64,000 nucleotides of DNA. Source: Lunularia cruciata. Taxonomy: Eukaryota; Streptophyta; Marchantiopsida; Lunulariales; Lunulariaceae. This document shows, piece by piece, positions 1-12,177 of this stretch. The stretch's first letter is position 1; every line of letters begins with the position of its first letter. The notes below the pieces were generated by a model. It worked only from the letters and a program-made list of their open reading frames with translations. It had not been told where the DNA came from and ran no database searches. The stretch is taken from NCBI GenBank assembly GCA_948567375.1, contig OX419760.1:50902001-50966000 (forward strand). The letters run 5' to 3'. The translations under genes were made by a program, and so were the position numbers.

Positions 1-3000
1 TAAACCCAAAGTTGACCTCAAATCCGAGTCTGAAGGACTCGGGTTGGAAAGAATGAAATATGAAGAAGAGGACTTTGTATTAGGTAGTGCAACCTGATCC
101 AAAGATCCTATAAAAAAAATTCTTTGAGGTCCACCAATCAAGAAAGTACACGGGAAGAAAGTGAGTACCATGGTACCAAGATGTTCTTGTAAGTGACAAG
201 AAATAAATTCACAAAATTGGTGAGTGACATGGAGAAGCGCTTGAAGAATGACCAATCAGCAAAGGAGTCTAAAATTGAGATTTCAGCAACAAAGTGTTGC
301 AATGTCTAGACACTACCCTATCCCTATTCAGAGTTGACCCAAAGGAATGCAAAGTGCAAATATGCAAGAGGAGTGGGTTAGAATCTTGGGTTGATCTTTC
401 ATAATCAGAGAGCAAGGGAGCACACAATGGCCCCAAAAGTGAGTAAGCAGAGTATGGTGAGGTGTCTTGCAACGCATAGGTTAGATGTAGTGGTGAGGAT
501 CAAAGTCTTATCAAGGATTTGTATCTCATTTTTGGCCTAGAAGTGGAACTTGAGCTTTCCATGTTTCATGGTAGGGATTTCCACAAGTGATTGCAAGGAT
601 GGGCTGAAGCACAAAGGGAAGAGAGGGAAGCTAGCTGGATGGACTGAGTCAGATTGGAGATTAGACAAAGAGAGATGAGAGAAGCAGGCAAGGTAGGAAG
701 TGTCACCTTCTATCAGGAGTGTGATGCATCAAAAGAAGCTACAAAGGTTAGAAATTGTTTCAATTGACCTCACACCAAGAATGGGTATAAGGTGGATAGT
801 AATAGAGACCCAATGTAAAGAAGGATTGTGAGTGCAATGATGGCTATGTTCAAGCCAGAGCGGATCACCTATGTCACAATGCAAAAGGCAATATTCTTTC
901 ACTAGATGTTTGTAGTAGAAGTGGTGGATTGGGTGAAATGTCTGCATCAACATGTGGGGCAGATGATTTAAGGTTGGAGAATGGATATGCAGTCTCATTA
1001 CTTCATACCCTTTTGAGTATTTCTACTTTGGGAAAAACCTACTGACTTTGGAGGAGAGAAGTAGAATGCAGTCCTACTTTCACCCAGATATGGGTAAGGA
1101 ACTGATGCGGATGAACACTATTACATGGAGTAGGTTCATGAAGGGGATGATTATTACATGAAGAGTGGGAAGGATAAAATATTAGCAGTAGATATCCCCA
1201 TGCCCAAAAAGTGAAGTAGACCTAGAGACAAATTGCGCTAGTGCAGCCGTAGAAGATACAAAAGTTGAACCCAAAGCCAATGTCGGTGGAGGTGAAAGAA
1301 TCAACTTTGGAGGAGGAATCAAATGGACAAACTTAGTCAAAGAGAGAAGCCTCGGGAGGAGAAGAAGAGTTCACATTGCGGAGTGAAGAATTGAGGAATA
1401 GCAATGAAGGAGAAGTTGAAGCCCAACAACTATGAGGAAGGGTTGTGGAAGTAGAGAAGCCAAGTCTGGAGATGTCAACAGCTGAATGTGAGAGTGAGAA
1501 GGAAGAAAAGGATGTCTTGGTATGTCCAAGAGAGGCATGAGGAAAGAGAAGTACTCAAGTCATTTTCAAACCAAGTAAAGTTACCACCAAGGAGGAGGAG
1601 AGTTTGGATAAAAAAACATTGAAGATATAAATATCACATCTTTGGAGTAAGGCACCAGTCAAAGAGGTAATTGCCGAGGGCAAAGATAGCAAAGGCTATG
1701 CAAGGAACGGTGATGGAGTGGAGTATTTTTCAAACATCATGTGCCTGCTGTTGGTGTTTTTGTAGCAAAAGAAAGTGGAGATGGCAAGTGGTAATCTAGA
1801 TATGAAGGATGAATTAGCGGTTGTGACAAAGTGGAGTAAAAGACCTTGTTGTTGAGAAGCAAGCTAATGCGAGTAGAGATGGAACCCAAAGAACTTTGGG
1901 TGGAGGCAGTTCTTTAGAGAAAAAACTCAAAAGAAATGAGGGAGGACATGATGAAATGTAGAGAGGAAGTACAAGAGAAGATGGCATTGATTGAGGTACT
2001 GAAGCAGAAAATTGTTGATGCATGAGTGGAAGTGATACATTCAAAGGCAAGTGCAGCAATGATGGAGCAGGAGTTGGAGAGTATGAGGAAGAAAGCGGCC
2101 AATAAGGACCAAGCCTAGCAGCAATAGTTGACTGAGCATAGTTGGGAGGAAGAACAATTGTGAGTATTGTTGAGAGGAGTGGAAGATCAACTCATTCTGA
2201 ATAGACAAGAGAAGGAAGCAATGAAGGCTGAGTCCAAAGACTAGTTGGTGATTTATCAAAATGAATTGGAAGAGGAGAGAAAGAAAGAAAAAGTAGAGCT
2301 AGGGCAGGAGTCGGATGCAATGGGAGCAATGGTAAGTGAGCTAAAAGCGCAGTACTGAAGCCAAGGGTAAGTTGGAGGAGACAAGACTGCCCAAGTTGAA
2401 ATTTTTGGTGCAAGAGATGAGGAAGAGGAAAGCAAAGGACACAAAGGTGAATAATCTTCTGATTTGTTTGTGAGATTGTGATAGAAAGATGTTAGAGGTA
2501 GGAGACAATGTTTGTCTTAGATTAGATCTTGTTAGATCAAACTTGGATAGACTTTGTAGTGAGATAAAGTTAGAGAAGAAGTCCAAAGTAGTAAAAGTAT
2601 GAGTGCAAGTGTCATTGGGTGAGTTACTTGAGACATTAGATACAGGTGGGTCAGAAGGTAATGATGGAGATAGAGTATTTAGGAGTGCAATTGTAGTAGG
2701 GGGGGAACACAATTCTAAGGAAAAGTTGTTTTTCAATGAAGTAGCCATCTTTGGGAGAATCTGAATCATCACAATCAAGATTTGTTTGGACAGAATTTGA
2801 TGGAGTTGTGATTATGGGTGTGAAACTTGTGACAAGATTGTGAGTCAATGCTTGTTACTCTCTTTTGGGTGTGGTTTCTACATGAGAGATTAAAGAAAAA
2901 CTCAAGAACTACATTGTTATTGTTTGCTTTGTATTTGACCATTTCTGACTAGTATCTTTGTGGGAACAAACTCTTTTTACCTAATTACCGCAAAAGTGAT

Positions 3001-3018
3001 ACTTGTTGGGTTGTCACA
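1..3018 (+). repeat. Left-truncated LTR of the giant-LTR Ty3 family (divergent subfamily)
   Basis: The 3' end has the family's terminal signature, a stretch of AAAAGTGATA followed by GGTTGTCACA ending at 3018, which also ends the LTRs at 9366, 15544, 43029, 47366 and 59880. A TATA box (TATAAAAAAAA) lies at 109-119, so little of the LTR start is missing, although the first bases lie outside the window. The sequence following 3018 is the interior of a chromovirus integrase region, so this is an insertion into that older element. No primer-binding site follows the LTR end, which fits a solo LTR. The part just after the coding remnant (about 2700) jumps straight to the LTR tail, indicating an internal deletion of several hundred bases. 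Confidence 0.8.
427..2700 (+). pseudogene. Decayed LTR-encoded coiled-coil ORF (divergent copy)
   Basis: This is a broken copy of the long frame found in every LTR of this family. An ATG at 427 begins a short leader, then recognisable blocks follow: RLDVVVRIKVLSR, a WTESDWRL block near 640-660, NGYKVDS near 780, then a region corresponding to the conserved MAMFKPERITYV block. Many in-frame stops interrupt it. From about 1810 to 2590 the glutamate- and lysine-rich coiled-coil part can be followed. The tail (ETLDTGGSEGNDGD) aligns to the ETLEKSGSG tail of the better copies. The N-terminal sequence is intermediate between the A type and B type copies, so this is probably a third subfamily. Function is unknown; this copy cannot make a full protein. 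Confidence 0.65.
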
Positions 3019-4290
3019 CCTTGAGTACCCTACAATACCAATGGTGGTGACCCAACATGTCACAAGATGTTTGAGAGTCTGTCTGATCTTGTGAGAGCTA
3101 TCAATGCAACAAAGCTAGCAACCAAAAACCAAGTGGCCTCCTTCAACCTCTTCCTATCCCATATGCTCAATGGGAACACGTGAGCTTAGAGCTCATCACT
3201 TCCTTGCCCAAGACAAAGCAAGGTCACACAATAATTGTGGTGTTTTTGGATGAGCTTAGTAAGCAAATCTATTTGGCATCCACCTTTGATATAGTGGATG
3301 CTCTAACATGGCCCAAATCTACTTTGACAATGTTTTTAAGCATCATGAGATGGCTTGTGTACTCATCTCAAATTGTGATCCTTGATTCATTGGAAAAATT
3401 TGCAAGCATTCTTCTTGATACTTTGCACCATGCTTGCTTTGTCCATGGTCTGTCATTCTAAAACTGATGGAAAAACCAAACATGAAAATTGCACCTTGGA
3501 AGATATGCTTTGTGCCTTTGTCAACATTGACCATACCAATTGGGATAAATATCTTGTAGTTGTTGAGTTTTCCTACAATAATTCCCAACAAGCAAGCATT
3601 GGATTCTCTTCCTTCTTCCTTAATTTTGGCCAAGACCCCCACTTGTTCTAGATTCCATTCTTGCTCCTCCTCCATCTCATGTCCCTCATACTTCCACCTT
3701 CTTGACCACAATATCCCAATCTCTACAACAATCTCATCCATTTCTTGCTCAAAATTGTCATAAACAATATGTAGACCAACATTGTCATGATCTCACCTTT
3801 CAACTTGATGATAAGGTCATGCTTTCTCATAGTAACCTACCCCTCTCCCCCCCCACTTGATACCCAAGTCCATAAACTTGCTCCTAATTGTGTAGGTCCA
3901 TTTGATGTCACCAAAATCATTTCTCTAGTTGCTTAGCAACTTGCCTTAACTTCTCATTTGCAAATCCATCCTATCTTCCATGTTCCCAAATTGAAACCTT
4001 TTGTTTCTAATCCACCTTCCTTTTCCTCTTGTATCCAACCTCCTCCTCCTCCCGTCCCTATCAATGATCATGAGGAGTGTGAAGTTGATCATATCTTTGC
4101 ACGTTGCCACATTCGACATGGCCGCCAACAATATACAAAGTACAAAGTACAAAGTCCTTTGGAAAAGGTATCTCCTTCATGATGCCACAAAGGAGCCTCT
4201 TTCTCATCTCCAAAATGCACAAATGGCCATCTAAGAATTTGAAGCTTCCATGATGACAAGGACATCACCAACTAGCAGTAGGAGAATATG
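3019..4290 (+). pseudogene. Chromovirus pol remnant: integrase core to chromodomain
   Basis: Plus-strand remnant homologous to the minus-strand chromovirus at 49041-54730. It starts in the zinc-binding part of integrase and runs through the core (SLELITSLPKTKQG at about 3182, the TDGKTK block at about 3464, then NCTLEDML), the C-terminal module (HVPKLKPF at about 3980) and a chromodomain (EVDHIFARCHIRHG near 4083, then KYKVLWKRYLLHDATKEPLSH around 4140-4205). Several stops and frameshifts break it. The position of the usual catalytic second Asp reads SNCD instead of SDRD, and the catalytic Glu position reads Lys (TK). Its 5' part lies beyond the LTR that ends at 3018 and outside this window. 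Clearly inactive. Confidence 0.8.
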
Positions 4291-4822
4291 TAATATAGAG
4301 TTTACAAATGAGTTAATCAAGACTAATAAAGTAGGCAAAATTAACCAAGAATTATAAGAATATTCTAGAAGTATCTAGCAAGCTACTTGGTTCCTTCTAA
4401 TTATTGGAATGTACCAAGTAGCTTGCATGCACATTATCCAATTATTAGGTAATGTGCATGTCAAGTGGTGATTTCTCAAAGGAAGTTTCTTGGGAAGCTT
4501 CATGGCTAGCTTTGCTTGCATATCAAGTAGGTGGTTTCTAGAAAGAAGCTTATTGGGAAGTTTCCCAGCTAGCTTAGCTTGCATGCCAAGCATGTACCTT
4601 TTAGAAAGAAGCTTCCTAGTTAGCTTGGCTTGCACTCTAGGAAAAAAACTTTTAGGAAGCTTCTTGAGAAGCTTCTCAAGAGCCTTGTATGTTTCTCTAT
4701 AAAAACCAAAGCTCAAGCTCATGCTAGGCATTCAAAATTTTGTTCATTTAAGAGTACTATTGTGATCTTCCACTCCAATCTTCCATTCTCCTAATTCTCT
4801 TCCCGGTCTTTTATATAATTTT
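4290..4822 (+). repeat. Old 3' LTR of the chromovirus remnant
   Basis: The sequence from the TGTAATATAGAG-like start to about TCTTTTATA aligns with the LTRs at 49041-49487 and 54283-54730, read in the opposite direction. It has the same order of parts: an AGAATATTCTAGAAG block, repeated GAAGCTT palindromes, a TATA box (CTATAAAAACC near 4692-4702), then CATGCTAGGCATT. It is longer and diverged from those copies. The right boundary is approximate because the following sequence belongs to a different element (D). Confidence 0.75.
4358..4370 (+). promoter_or_regulatory. Perfect three-unit heat-shock element in chromovirus LTR
   Basis: GAATATTCTAGAA contains three alternating nGAAn units in perfect register. 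Further GAAGCTTC palindromes follow up to about 4680, just before the LTR TATA box. The same arrangement is kept in the two younger LTRs of the chromovirus at 49041-54730. Confidence 0.6.
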
Positions 4823-5284
4823 TTTCACAAAGAGCCAATGAGCAAGGGAAAGTTGTATCATCTGGTCCTAAGGCAAGTATATTTCAAATGAGGATTTGGT
4901 GGGCATGTTCAATGATTTTAAGGTTCAAATGACTACAATTAATGCTTTTGGCAAGCAAGTTGGTAACTAGATGGTGAGTAGACAACTAGAAGTTGTGTAT
5001 AAGGATAGTCAATGATTCTGGTTGTTATGTTTGTGATGTGATTGTACAACTCACCAAATAGATCAATGTGGGAATTCAAGGAAGCTTTGCAAAAAGTGGT
5101 GGTCTTACTCAAGGGTGGTTTGATTCATTTGAAGGAGATGAGCAATCACATGAAGATGAATTTGGGCAAAATAGGTATGAAGAAGTTAGCTAAAGATACT
5201 CTTACTTTGCATGTAGTGTCATTGGTGGAAGCTATGACATGGCAAATTCACATAGAAGACAAGGAGAAGTTGCATGACTCTATG
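4823..5284 (+). pseudogene. Element D: gag remnant, 5' part
   Basis: A short coding-like remnant (YNSPNRSMWEFKEALQKV at about 5042 onward, then a helical region to HIEDKEKLHDSM at 5283). It is cut by insertion of element B, whose target duplication CTATG occupies 5280-5284, and it continues after B at 43030-43034 (CTATG again). I read it as the gag of element D because zinc-knuckle-distal, protease and reverse transcriptase remnants of one Ty3 element follow in the same direction beyond B. The region upstream of 5042 shows no clear frame. Assignment to gag is inference from position. Confidence 0.5.
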
Positions 5285-5694
5285 TGTGGTACCCACATTT
5301 TTGTTTTTTTCTCAATTTTGAAGAAGAAGTGTACAGAGAAGTTGAATTGCACCTATATGGCCAAAGAAGCCAAAGAAAAGTGTCCTCGGGATGTAACCTG
5401 AGGTAACATGACTTCGGGTCATAAGGCAAGGTACTCAGAATTGCCCTATCAGCATACAACACAACATAAGGAGTTTTCATATCGTGGATGCTCAACCCGA
5501 GGCAAGGACAATGTAACAACTTTTCTTTGGAGTGAGACATTCAAGAAGGTACCATTCAAAAACAGCAGTCATACGCGTGAAGGACACTTGACAATGACAG
5601 GAGCATACAAGAGGTGTGATTTCATGGTAGAAACTCAAATTGAAGAAAGATGGAGAAGGCGCGACTCTATAAAAATTGGGCTAAAGACAAAGCA

Positions 5695-8571
5695 ATGACA
5701 AGCAATTTCCCATCGCCGTTAAGAAGTCATCCTGCAGGAGATCGTGGGAAGGGAAGTGTAGTCAAAGACGCGTTGGTATGTCAAGAGGAAGTCGAGAGAG
5801 TTAATCTGCGGATCAATAGGAAGAATAGTCCCCAACCCAGAGTGGAAGAGAGAAAGATGGGAGGTGGGAAGAAGAACTCCAAATTCGTAGTGAGAAATCA
5901 TGCAATTCAGAGGATAGATGTGATCGCAAGAATTGAAGTCTTGAGCAGGCTTTAGATCACATTCTTTGCATGGAACAAGATTGTTAGCTTTCTAGGGTTC
6001 ATGATTGAGATCATCGAGAGTAAGTGTCTTGATGGCCCTGAAGAAGAAGGGAAGAGAGGAAATTGGGCTTGATGGACAGAGTCAGATTGGAGGTTAGTAC
6101 TCGGGATCAAAGCAAGCACAGAGCATGGTACCACGTTCTTGGGGAAGGGAGAAGTAGCCAAAGAAACCCAGAAAGTGAGAGATGCCTTCTCTTTGAAGCG
6201 CACAAAGAATGGCTACAAAGTGGAGAGCTATAAGGATCCTGTCAAGAAAGGGATCGTGAATGCCAGAGAGAATGACTTATGTGATGAAGCACCAAGCGGT
6301 GTTCTTCTATAAGATGTTTGCAGGAGAGCCAATTAATTGGGCAAAGTGTCTTCATGGGACGACGAGACAGATGGTGTGGAATTTGTGGGACAAGTTGCTT
6401 CCACATTACATTGTGCCATTTGCAGCCCATTTCTATCTAGGGCTGAACCTGCTCAATGCGGCGGAGCTAAATAAGATGATGTCCCATTCCCATCCCAACT
6501 TAACAAGAGATGTAGATGCGGAGAAGCAGCAATACATTCTTCAAATCAAGAGCAGTGATGAGTACTATGCGTAGAAGGGGCAGAGTGTGCACTTGGAAGT
6601 GAGCACTCCAAAGTCAAAGAAGAGGAGTCAACAAGGAGAAGAAGAAGTAGAGAAAGCGAGACCTCAAAAGGCTAGAAGGGTAACCCAAGGAAAGAGCTAG
6701 TGGTAATCGTGTCGTCAAAAGAAGAGTCAGAAGGAGAAGCCGAGTGCAAGTCCAAAGACTCGAAGAGGGAGGAGAACCCGCATTCATGTTGCAAAGTAGA
6801 GACACAAGTAGTGACAGCGATGATGGAGTGGAGGTGAAATCGGTACCCAAAGAGGAGGAAGCCAAGATGGAGATAGAGGAGAAAGGTAACTCAAAACTAG
6901 AAGATGAAGTTCTAGAACAAGAGGAGAAAAGGGTAACAATTCAAAGGGGAGTTTGTTCAAGATAAAAAGCAAAGTATGGAGAAGAGGAGGATGGAAGTTT
7001 GGGGAGCAAAGGATCCATTCCTATAAGGCAATTGTGGCTTAGAAGGTGAGTGTCGAGTGAGGAAGAGGTGAAGAAGGAGATAAGTCCGCGAGTCAAAATG
7101 AATGTGAGTGAAGGAGTAGAGTATCTATGGGAGGTTGTGTGCCTGTTGTTGGTGAAGTTAGAGCACAAGAAGAAGGAGATGCAGTCAAAGTGTCCGGAGG
7201 TGAAGATGTTAGCTTGATTGGAGAAGAGAACTTGGAGTTAAAGAAGAGTATAATCCAAGGTGGGGAGGAAAGGGAAGTACTACGAGTAGACGCAGTAGTG
7301 CAGAATCAAGTGATCAAGAACTTGAAGAGAGGAGCAAGGAATAGAGAGGGACTCATAGAGCAGAGTGACATAGCAAGGGAAAAGCAAGTAGCTGAGTATG
7401 AAATCTTGAAGCAATAGTTTGCTGATTTGAGATTAGAAATTATCCATGCTATGGCAAGAGTAGCAAAGAAGGAGCAAGAGCTCAATAGAGTGATGGAGAT
7501 GCAATCAAATTGTCCGGAGGTGAAGACTGTATTGCAGGTGTTAGCTCGATTAGAAGAAGAGAAATTGAAGTTAAAGAAGAGTATAATCTAAGGTGAGGAG
7601 GAAAGGGAAGTACTACAAGTAGATGCAATAGTACAAAATCAAGTGATCAAGAACTTGAAGAGAGAGGGGAGGAATAGAGAGGGACTCATAGAGCAAAGTG
7701 ACATAGCAAGGGAAAAACAAGTAGCTAAGTATGAAATCTTGAAGCAGTAGTTTGCTGATTTGAGATTAGAAATTATCCATGCTATAGCAAGAGTAGCAAA
7801 GAAGGAGCAAGAGCTCAATAGAGTGATGGAGAGTGTAGAAGAGAAGAAGCAGCTCTGGTAAAGAGAGTTGATAGTGAGATATCAAGAAGAAGAAAGGTTG
7901 AGAGAGCTACTTTGCAATAAGGAGAAGAAGATTGTGCAGAAGGAGAAGGAGAAGGAGAAGGAGAATAAGAAAGCCGAGCTCAAAGCAGAATTGGCAATAT
8001 ACAAAGAAGATTGGCTTGCAGATCAAGAACAGGAAAGAAGATGAGCCATCGAAGGAGATCATGATCAAGATGAATGCAATGCTGAGTACAAAAGCCAGCG
8101 TGCAAATTGAATAAACAAGACTGAATGGGTTGAAATTGTTGGTGCAGGAGATGAGAAGGAGAAATGCAAAGGATAAAGATTTGAATGCTTTACTTATCAA
8201 TCTCAAAACTTGTGTAGATAGAAAAATATTGGAAGTGGAAGACAATAGCACAATTAGATTAGACTTACTGAAAATCAGAGATAGAGAAACTTTGGAAGGA
8301 TGTAAGAGCAAAACCCAAAGTAGATAACATAGGAGTGTAGATGTCTTCGGAATTACCATTGGAGGTATTAGAGAAGAGTGGGTCGGGAGATAAGGAGTTA
8401 GATGGGTTACCCACTAGAGGAATTATAGATAAGGAAGGAGAGATGTTAGAATCAATAGAGGAATTAGGAGTTGTGAAATAGGAAAAGTTGTGGAATAGAG
8501 TAGTAGGAAGTGGAGGTACTTTAGGATTGGGATTGAAAGCCAAGGAAGAAGTAGAAATCAGATTGGATTAG
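5695..8571 (+). pseudogene. LTR-encoded coiled-coil ORF, element B 5' copy
   Basis: This copy starts at an ATG (MTSNFPSPLRSHPAGDRGKG) that matches the start of the best copy at 12178. It contains MGGGKKNSKFVVRNHAI at about 5857, a conserved block from 6260 (YVMKHQAVFFYKMFAGEP, then HYIVPFAAHFYLGLNLL), the acidic middle (6740-6960) and the coiled coil (7200-8330). It ends at 8569-8571 with the conserved tail LGLKAKEEVEI. Stops and frameshifts interrupt it, for example LKQ followed by TAG where other copies read CAG (about 7415). The coiled-coil part is partly duplicated in tandem. Function unknown. Confidence 0.7.
7175..7828 (+). repeat. Tandem duplication inside element B 5' LTR
   Basis: Units 7175-7494 and 7495-7828 are near copies starting GGAGATGCA and covering part of the coiled-coil coding region. 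The first unit lacks about 14 bp (ACTGTATTGCAGGT in unit two). The junction shows a short GGAGA microhomology. The 3' LTR of the same element has a single copy, so the duplication arose after insertion. Confidence 0.8.
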
Positions 8572-9373
8572 TAACAAAAGGGAGATTTGAAGAGGCAAAT
8601 ATCAAGAGGCGCATTGTCATTTTGGATCAGCACGTTAGAAGAGTTGTTATAAAATGGTATAGTTGTTAGAACTGTTGTTTGCTTCACTATTTAAGAGTGG
8701 CATGCGCAAGAAATTGTTGTTCAATGCTCATAATTTTTGAGAAAAGATAAAGCAAAGTGCTGTGGAGTAGTGCTTGTTGTTTGAGCTTAATTCCGAGTAT
8801 CAACTTTTTGTCTGTGATTGTGAGTGTTGGGAGAATTTTGAAGTGCAAGTCAATGTGCTTGTTGGATGTTGGATTCCGTAGCCTTGATCTTCATTCTGTG
8901 TGTTTGATCTTGAGTGAAGTGCAATCAAAGCAATGCCTTGACAGATCCAAGAGGAATTGTACTATTGGTAGTATTTTGCATTTTTGGGTGTAGCGCAAAG
9001 TTGATGTGAAGCAATTTCAATCGAGGAAGTTGTGCCTTCAGTGGAGAAGTGGAACCCAATTTTGAAGCAAAGTTGTTTTGTTGTGAAGTGCCATTTTTGG
9101 GAGAGCCTTAATCATCACAATCAAGATTGTTTGGAAAGATTTGATGGAGTTGTGATTAAAAAAATCTTAATTTGTGACGAGATTGTGAGTCAGTTCTTGT
9201 TACTCTCTTCTGGGTATGGTTTCTACTTGAGAGATTAAACATGCAACCAAGAAGAACTGAAGATTGTTACTTTGCTTTGTATTTGGAAATTTCTGACTAG
9301 TATCTCTACGGGAACAAACTTTACTTACCTGATTACCCCAAAAGTGATATTTACCGGATTGTTACATGATTTT

Positions 9374-9392
9374 TGGTGCCGCTGTTGGAGAT
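9374..9392 (+). other. Element B primer-binding site, tRNA-Asp-like
   Basis: TGGTGCCGCTGTTGGAGAT lies 7 bases after the LTR end (spacer TGATTTT). It resembles the complement of the plant tRNA-Asp 3' end (TGGCGCCGTTGCCGGGGAT) with several changes. The same site in element A is closer to it. Confidence 0.7.
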
Positions 9393-9454
9393 ACAAATAT
9401 CAGAAGTGGAAGAATACAAAGCCAATTTCAAAACTGGTTGTCAAAGCAATATGA

Positions 9455-10778
9455 ATGTTTGCATTGAGAGAACAACGAGAAGAGAGAGTTCAAAGACAAA
9501 CGTTGCATCGTGAAGAAGACAAACTCTTGAAGATCCAATCTAGTTTTGACAAAACCAAACAAGAGGCATTGGACTTTTGACTTCTTCATGAAGTGCAAGA
9601 AGCTCTGTGAGAACTTGACCAAAAGAAATGCGAAGGCGGTTGGCAAGGCTACTTTGCATCCTGATCTTCCAAGAAGAAGAAAGACTCAAGCGGCCAGACA
9701 TATTCATTGCGGCCCAGTACATCAAATTCCCCTAGAGCTGTAAAGGAAGTTGCATCTCTTAAGAACTTTGTTCAAGAAAAGACAGCACAGACATTGACGG
9801 AAGAAGAGTGTCAACACCTTCTACGAAAAATTCCTTGATTGTTTCAAAGGAATTTTGAAGAACACTCCAAAGGTGTTGAGCCTGATTCTTCCACTTGGGT
9901 TGAAGTCTACACCCTCACATCTGAAATTGTCAAAGAAGACCCTACTTTGAACTTGACAAATTGGAACCCCTGGGCTGTCAACACGACGTCAATACCAGCC
10001 AGCTCTGCGGTCCCATCAAGTTCAAACTTACCCCAACTGATCCCACCAAGTCGAACAATGACTTTGTTACATGTCACCCGAGACGCCTATCAAAAATACA
10101 AGGAGACAAAACAAGACAAAGACCCCAATGAACTCATTGAAGAATTCAAAGTCATCTCCTTTGCCAATAAGGAGCATGACTTGGCGGATTGGCTGCGCAT
10201 TTTCCCAAGTCTGCTCTAAAAGAAAGCTCGGAGTTGGTACACCTATGTAACCTCAAAGGGGTTTGTACCGATAGACCGGGCAAACTTGAGAAACAATTTC
10301 TTGGAACGATTCCGGGAAGTTGATTACAACACGAGTGTCTTCATAGCACTCAATGATTTGGACAGAGTTAAGAAGGAGAAGTTGAGAGACTTCTCTGATC
10401 GGTTCATGTTGCTTTTGAACCGAGTTCTGAAGCAATCGGGTGTGGTGGGTTACTCCAATGCCCAAGCCATCACTTGGTTCTTGGGAGTACTCTCATTAGA
10501 GATTAAATCTTTGCAAGGGAGAGGATTGTAACTTCCCTCAACAAGGTACTCAAACATGTCGCCCGCTATGAGGTGGCTCACTCTCACTCTGCTGGCAATC
10601 AAAGAAATCGGGAGAAGAAAGGCAATAAGCCCAAAAGGAGAGCTTCTTGCAATACATCCCCTTCTTCGGAGGAATCTTCCACATCTTCAAGCTCTTCTTT
10701 GGAAACCAAAGAAGAATCAAAGCCAAGATGAGTACAAAGACGTGGGGGTAAGAAACCAGTTACTCCCCCTGCAAAGAG
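9455..10778 (+). pseudogene. Element B gag, 5' part
   Basis: The frame can be followed from an ATG at 9455 (MFALREQREERVQRQ) through a variable N-terminus to a typical retrotransposon capsid region. VSFANKEHDLADWLRIF near 10153, ARSWYTYV near 10229, NNFLERFREVDYNTSVF near 10290 and DFSDRFMLLLNRVLKQ near 10390 mark the capsid core. Stops occur, one of them (TAA near 10217) where element A has CGG. The gene is cut at 10778 by insertion of element A and resumes at 34458 with the nucleocapsid. Gag forms the cytoplasmic virus-like particle. This copy is inactive. Confidence 0.8.
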
Positions 10779-12150
10779 TGTGATAACCTGGCAAATATCA
10801 CTTTTGCGGTAATCGGGTAAGTAAAGTTCGTTCCCGTAGAGATACTATGCAGAAATGTCCAAACACAAAGTCAAAAGTCACAATTGCAGTTCTTCTTGGT
10901 TGCTTCTTTAATCTCTCAGGTAGAAACTACACCCAGAAGAGAGTAACAAGCTCACAATCTTGACAACTTGTCACAAATACACACACATAATCACATCATA
11001 GAAAATTCTGTCCAAACAACTCTTGATTGTGATGATTCAGATTCTCCCGAAGACGGCACTTCACTGCGAAGCATGATTTTGCCTCAGAATTGTGTTCCAC
11101 CCCTCCACTGAAGGCACAACTTCCTCGATTGAAATTTCTTCACATCAACTTTGTGCTGCACTCACAAATGTAGAATACTACCAACACTACAATTCCTCTC
11201 AGATCTATCAAGGCATTGCTCCGATTGCACTTCACTCGGGATCAAACACACAGAATGAAGATCAAGGCTGCGGATTCCAACATCCACAAACACACTGACT
11301 TGCTCTTTGGAATTCTCCACACACTCACAACTACAAACACAAAATTGACAATGGGAATTAAGCTAAAGCGACGAGCACTGAGATTCTCCTCTTTCTCTTC
11401 TGGTCTTGACTTGTTCACCACCATCGCCTGACAAGCCTCACTGACTGCCACCAATTGCTGAACTTCTGGCTCCCCATCACTATCGCTCCCTGACTCCTCA
11501 CTTTTTAAGGTGAGCTCCTCCTCTTTGGATTCCTCCTCTTGCAACTCAGTTTCTTCCCCAGACTCTGATCCCAATGATGCATCTTTTATGATCTTCACAG
11601 TCTTTAAAATCAGCCACCGAGTCTTTCTTTGCATGGGAGGCAACCTCGCTTCTTTGGGTTTGCCATGTTTCTTTGTCTTTGGACTGGTAATTTCTTTGAC
11701 CTTCCACTGTCCGGTCTTCGAGAAGTATTTATTGTTTGCTCAAAGATGCAACATATATTGGCACTGTGGTACCCACATTTTTTGTTTTTTTCAAAATAAA
11801 GGAGAAGAAGTGTATAAAGAAGTCGGATTGCGCCTATATGACCGAAGAAAGCAAAGAATGGAGTCTTCAGGAGGAAACCTGAAGTAAAGTGACTTCGGGT
11901 CATAAGGCAAAGTACTCAAAAATGCCCTGTCAGCATACAACCCGAAGTAAATTGTCTTCGGATCGGGGGGAGCTCAACCCGAGGCGAAGACAATCTAACA
12001 ACCTTTTGTCAGGGTGAGAAATTCAAGAAGGGGCCGTTTCAAAACTGGCGGCTCATACACGCAAAGGTTGATTGACAGTGACAGGTGCATGTTGGAGGTG
12101 TGATTTCTTGGTAGGAACTCAAAGTGACGGAAGACGAAGAAGCGCAACTC

Positions 12151-12158
12151 TATAAAAA
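12151..12158 (+). promoter_or_regulatory. TATA box upstream of the LTR-encoded ORF
   Basis: CTCTATAAAAAT lies about 20-27 bases before the ORF start codon at 12178. The same sequence at the same place occurs in both LTRs of element B (5666-5676 and about 39592-39602). The start of transcription would fall at or near the ATG, so the ORF would be at the very 5' end of such a transcript, or a slightly downstream ATG would be used. Confidence 0.5.
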
Positions 12159-12177
12159 TTGAAATTGCAACGATGAA

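Larger units (their letters stand above)
5285..9366 (+). repeat. Element B 5' LTR (4082 bp)
   Basis: It begins TGTGGTACCCACATTTTTG and ends GGATTGTTACA. It is longer than the 3' LTR because of a tandem duplication of about 320 bp at 7175-7828. Two TATA-like boxes are seen: CTCTATAAAAATT at 5665-5677 just before the LTR-encoded frame, and CTATTTAAG at 8687-8695 after it. Confidence 0.9.

Noticed and set aside
3180-3461. Independent small gene starting MSLELITSLPKTKQG
   Set aside because: It is part of the integrase core of a decayed chromovirus and aligns with 50382-50588 on the minus strand.
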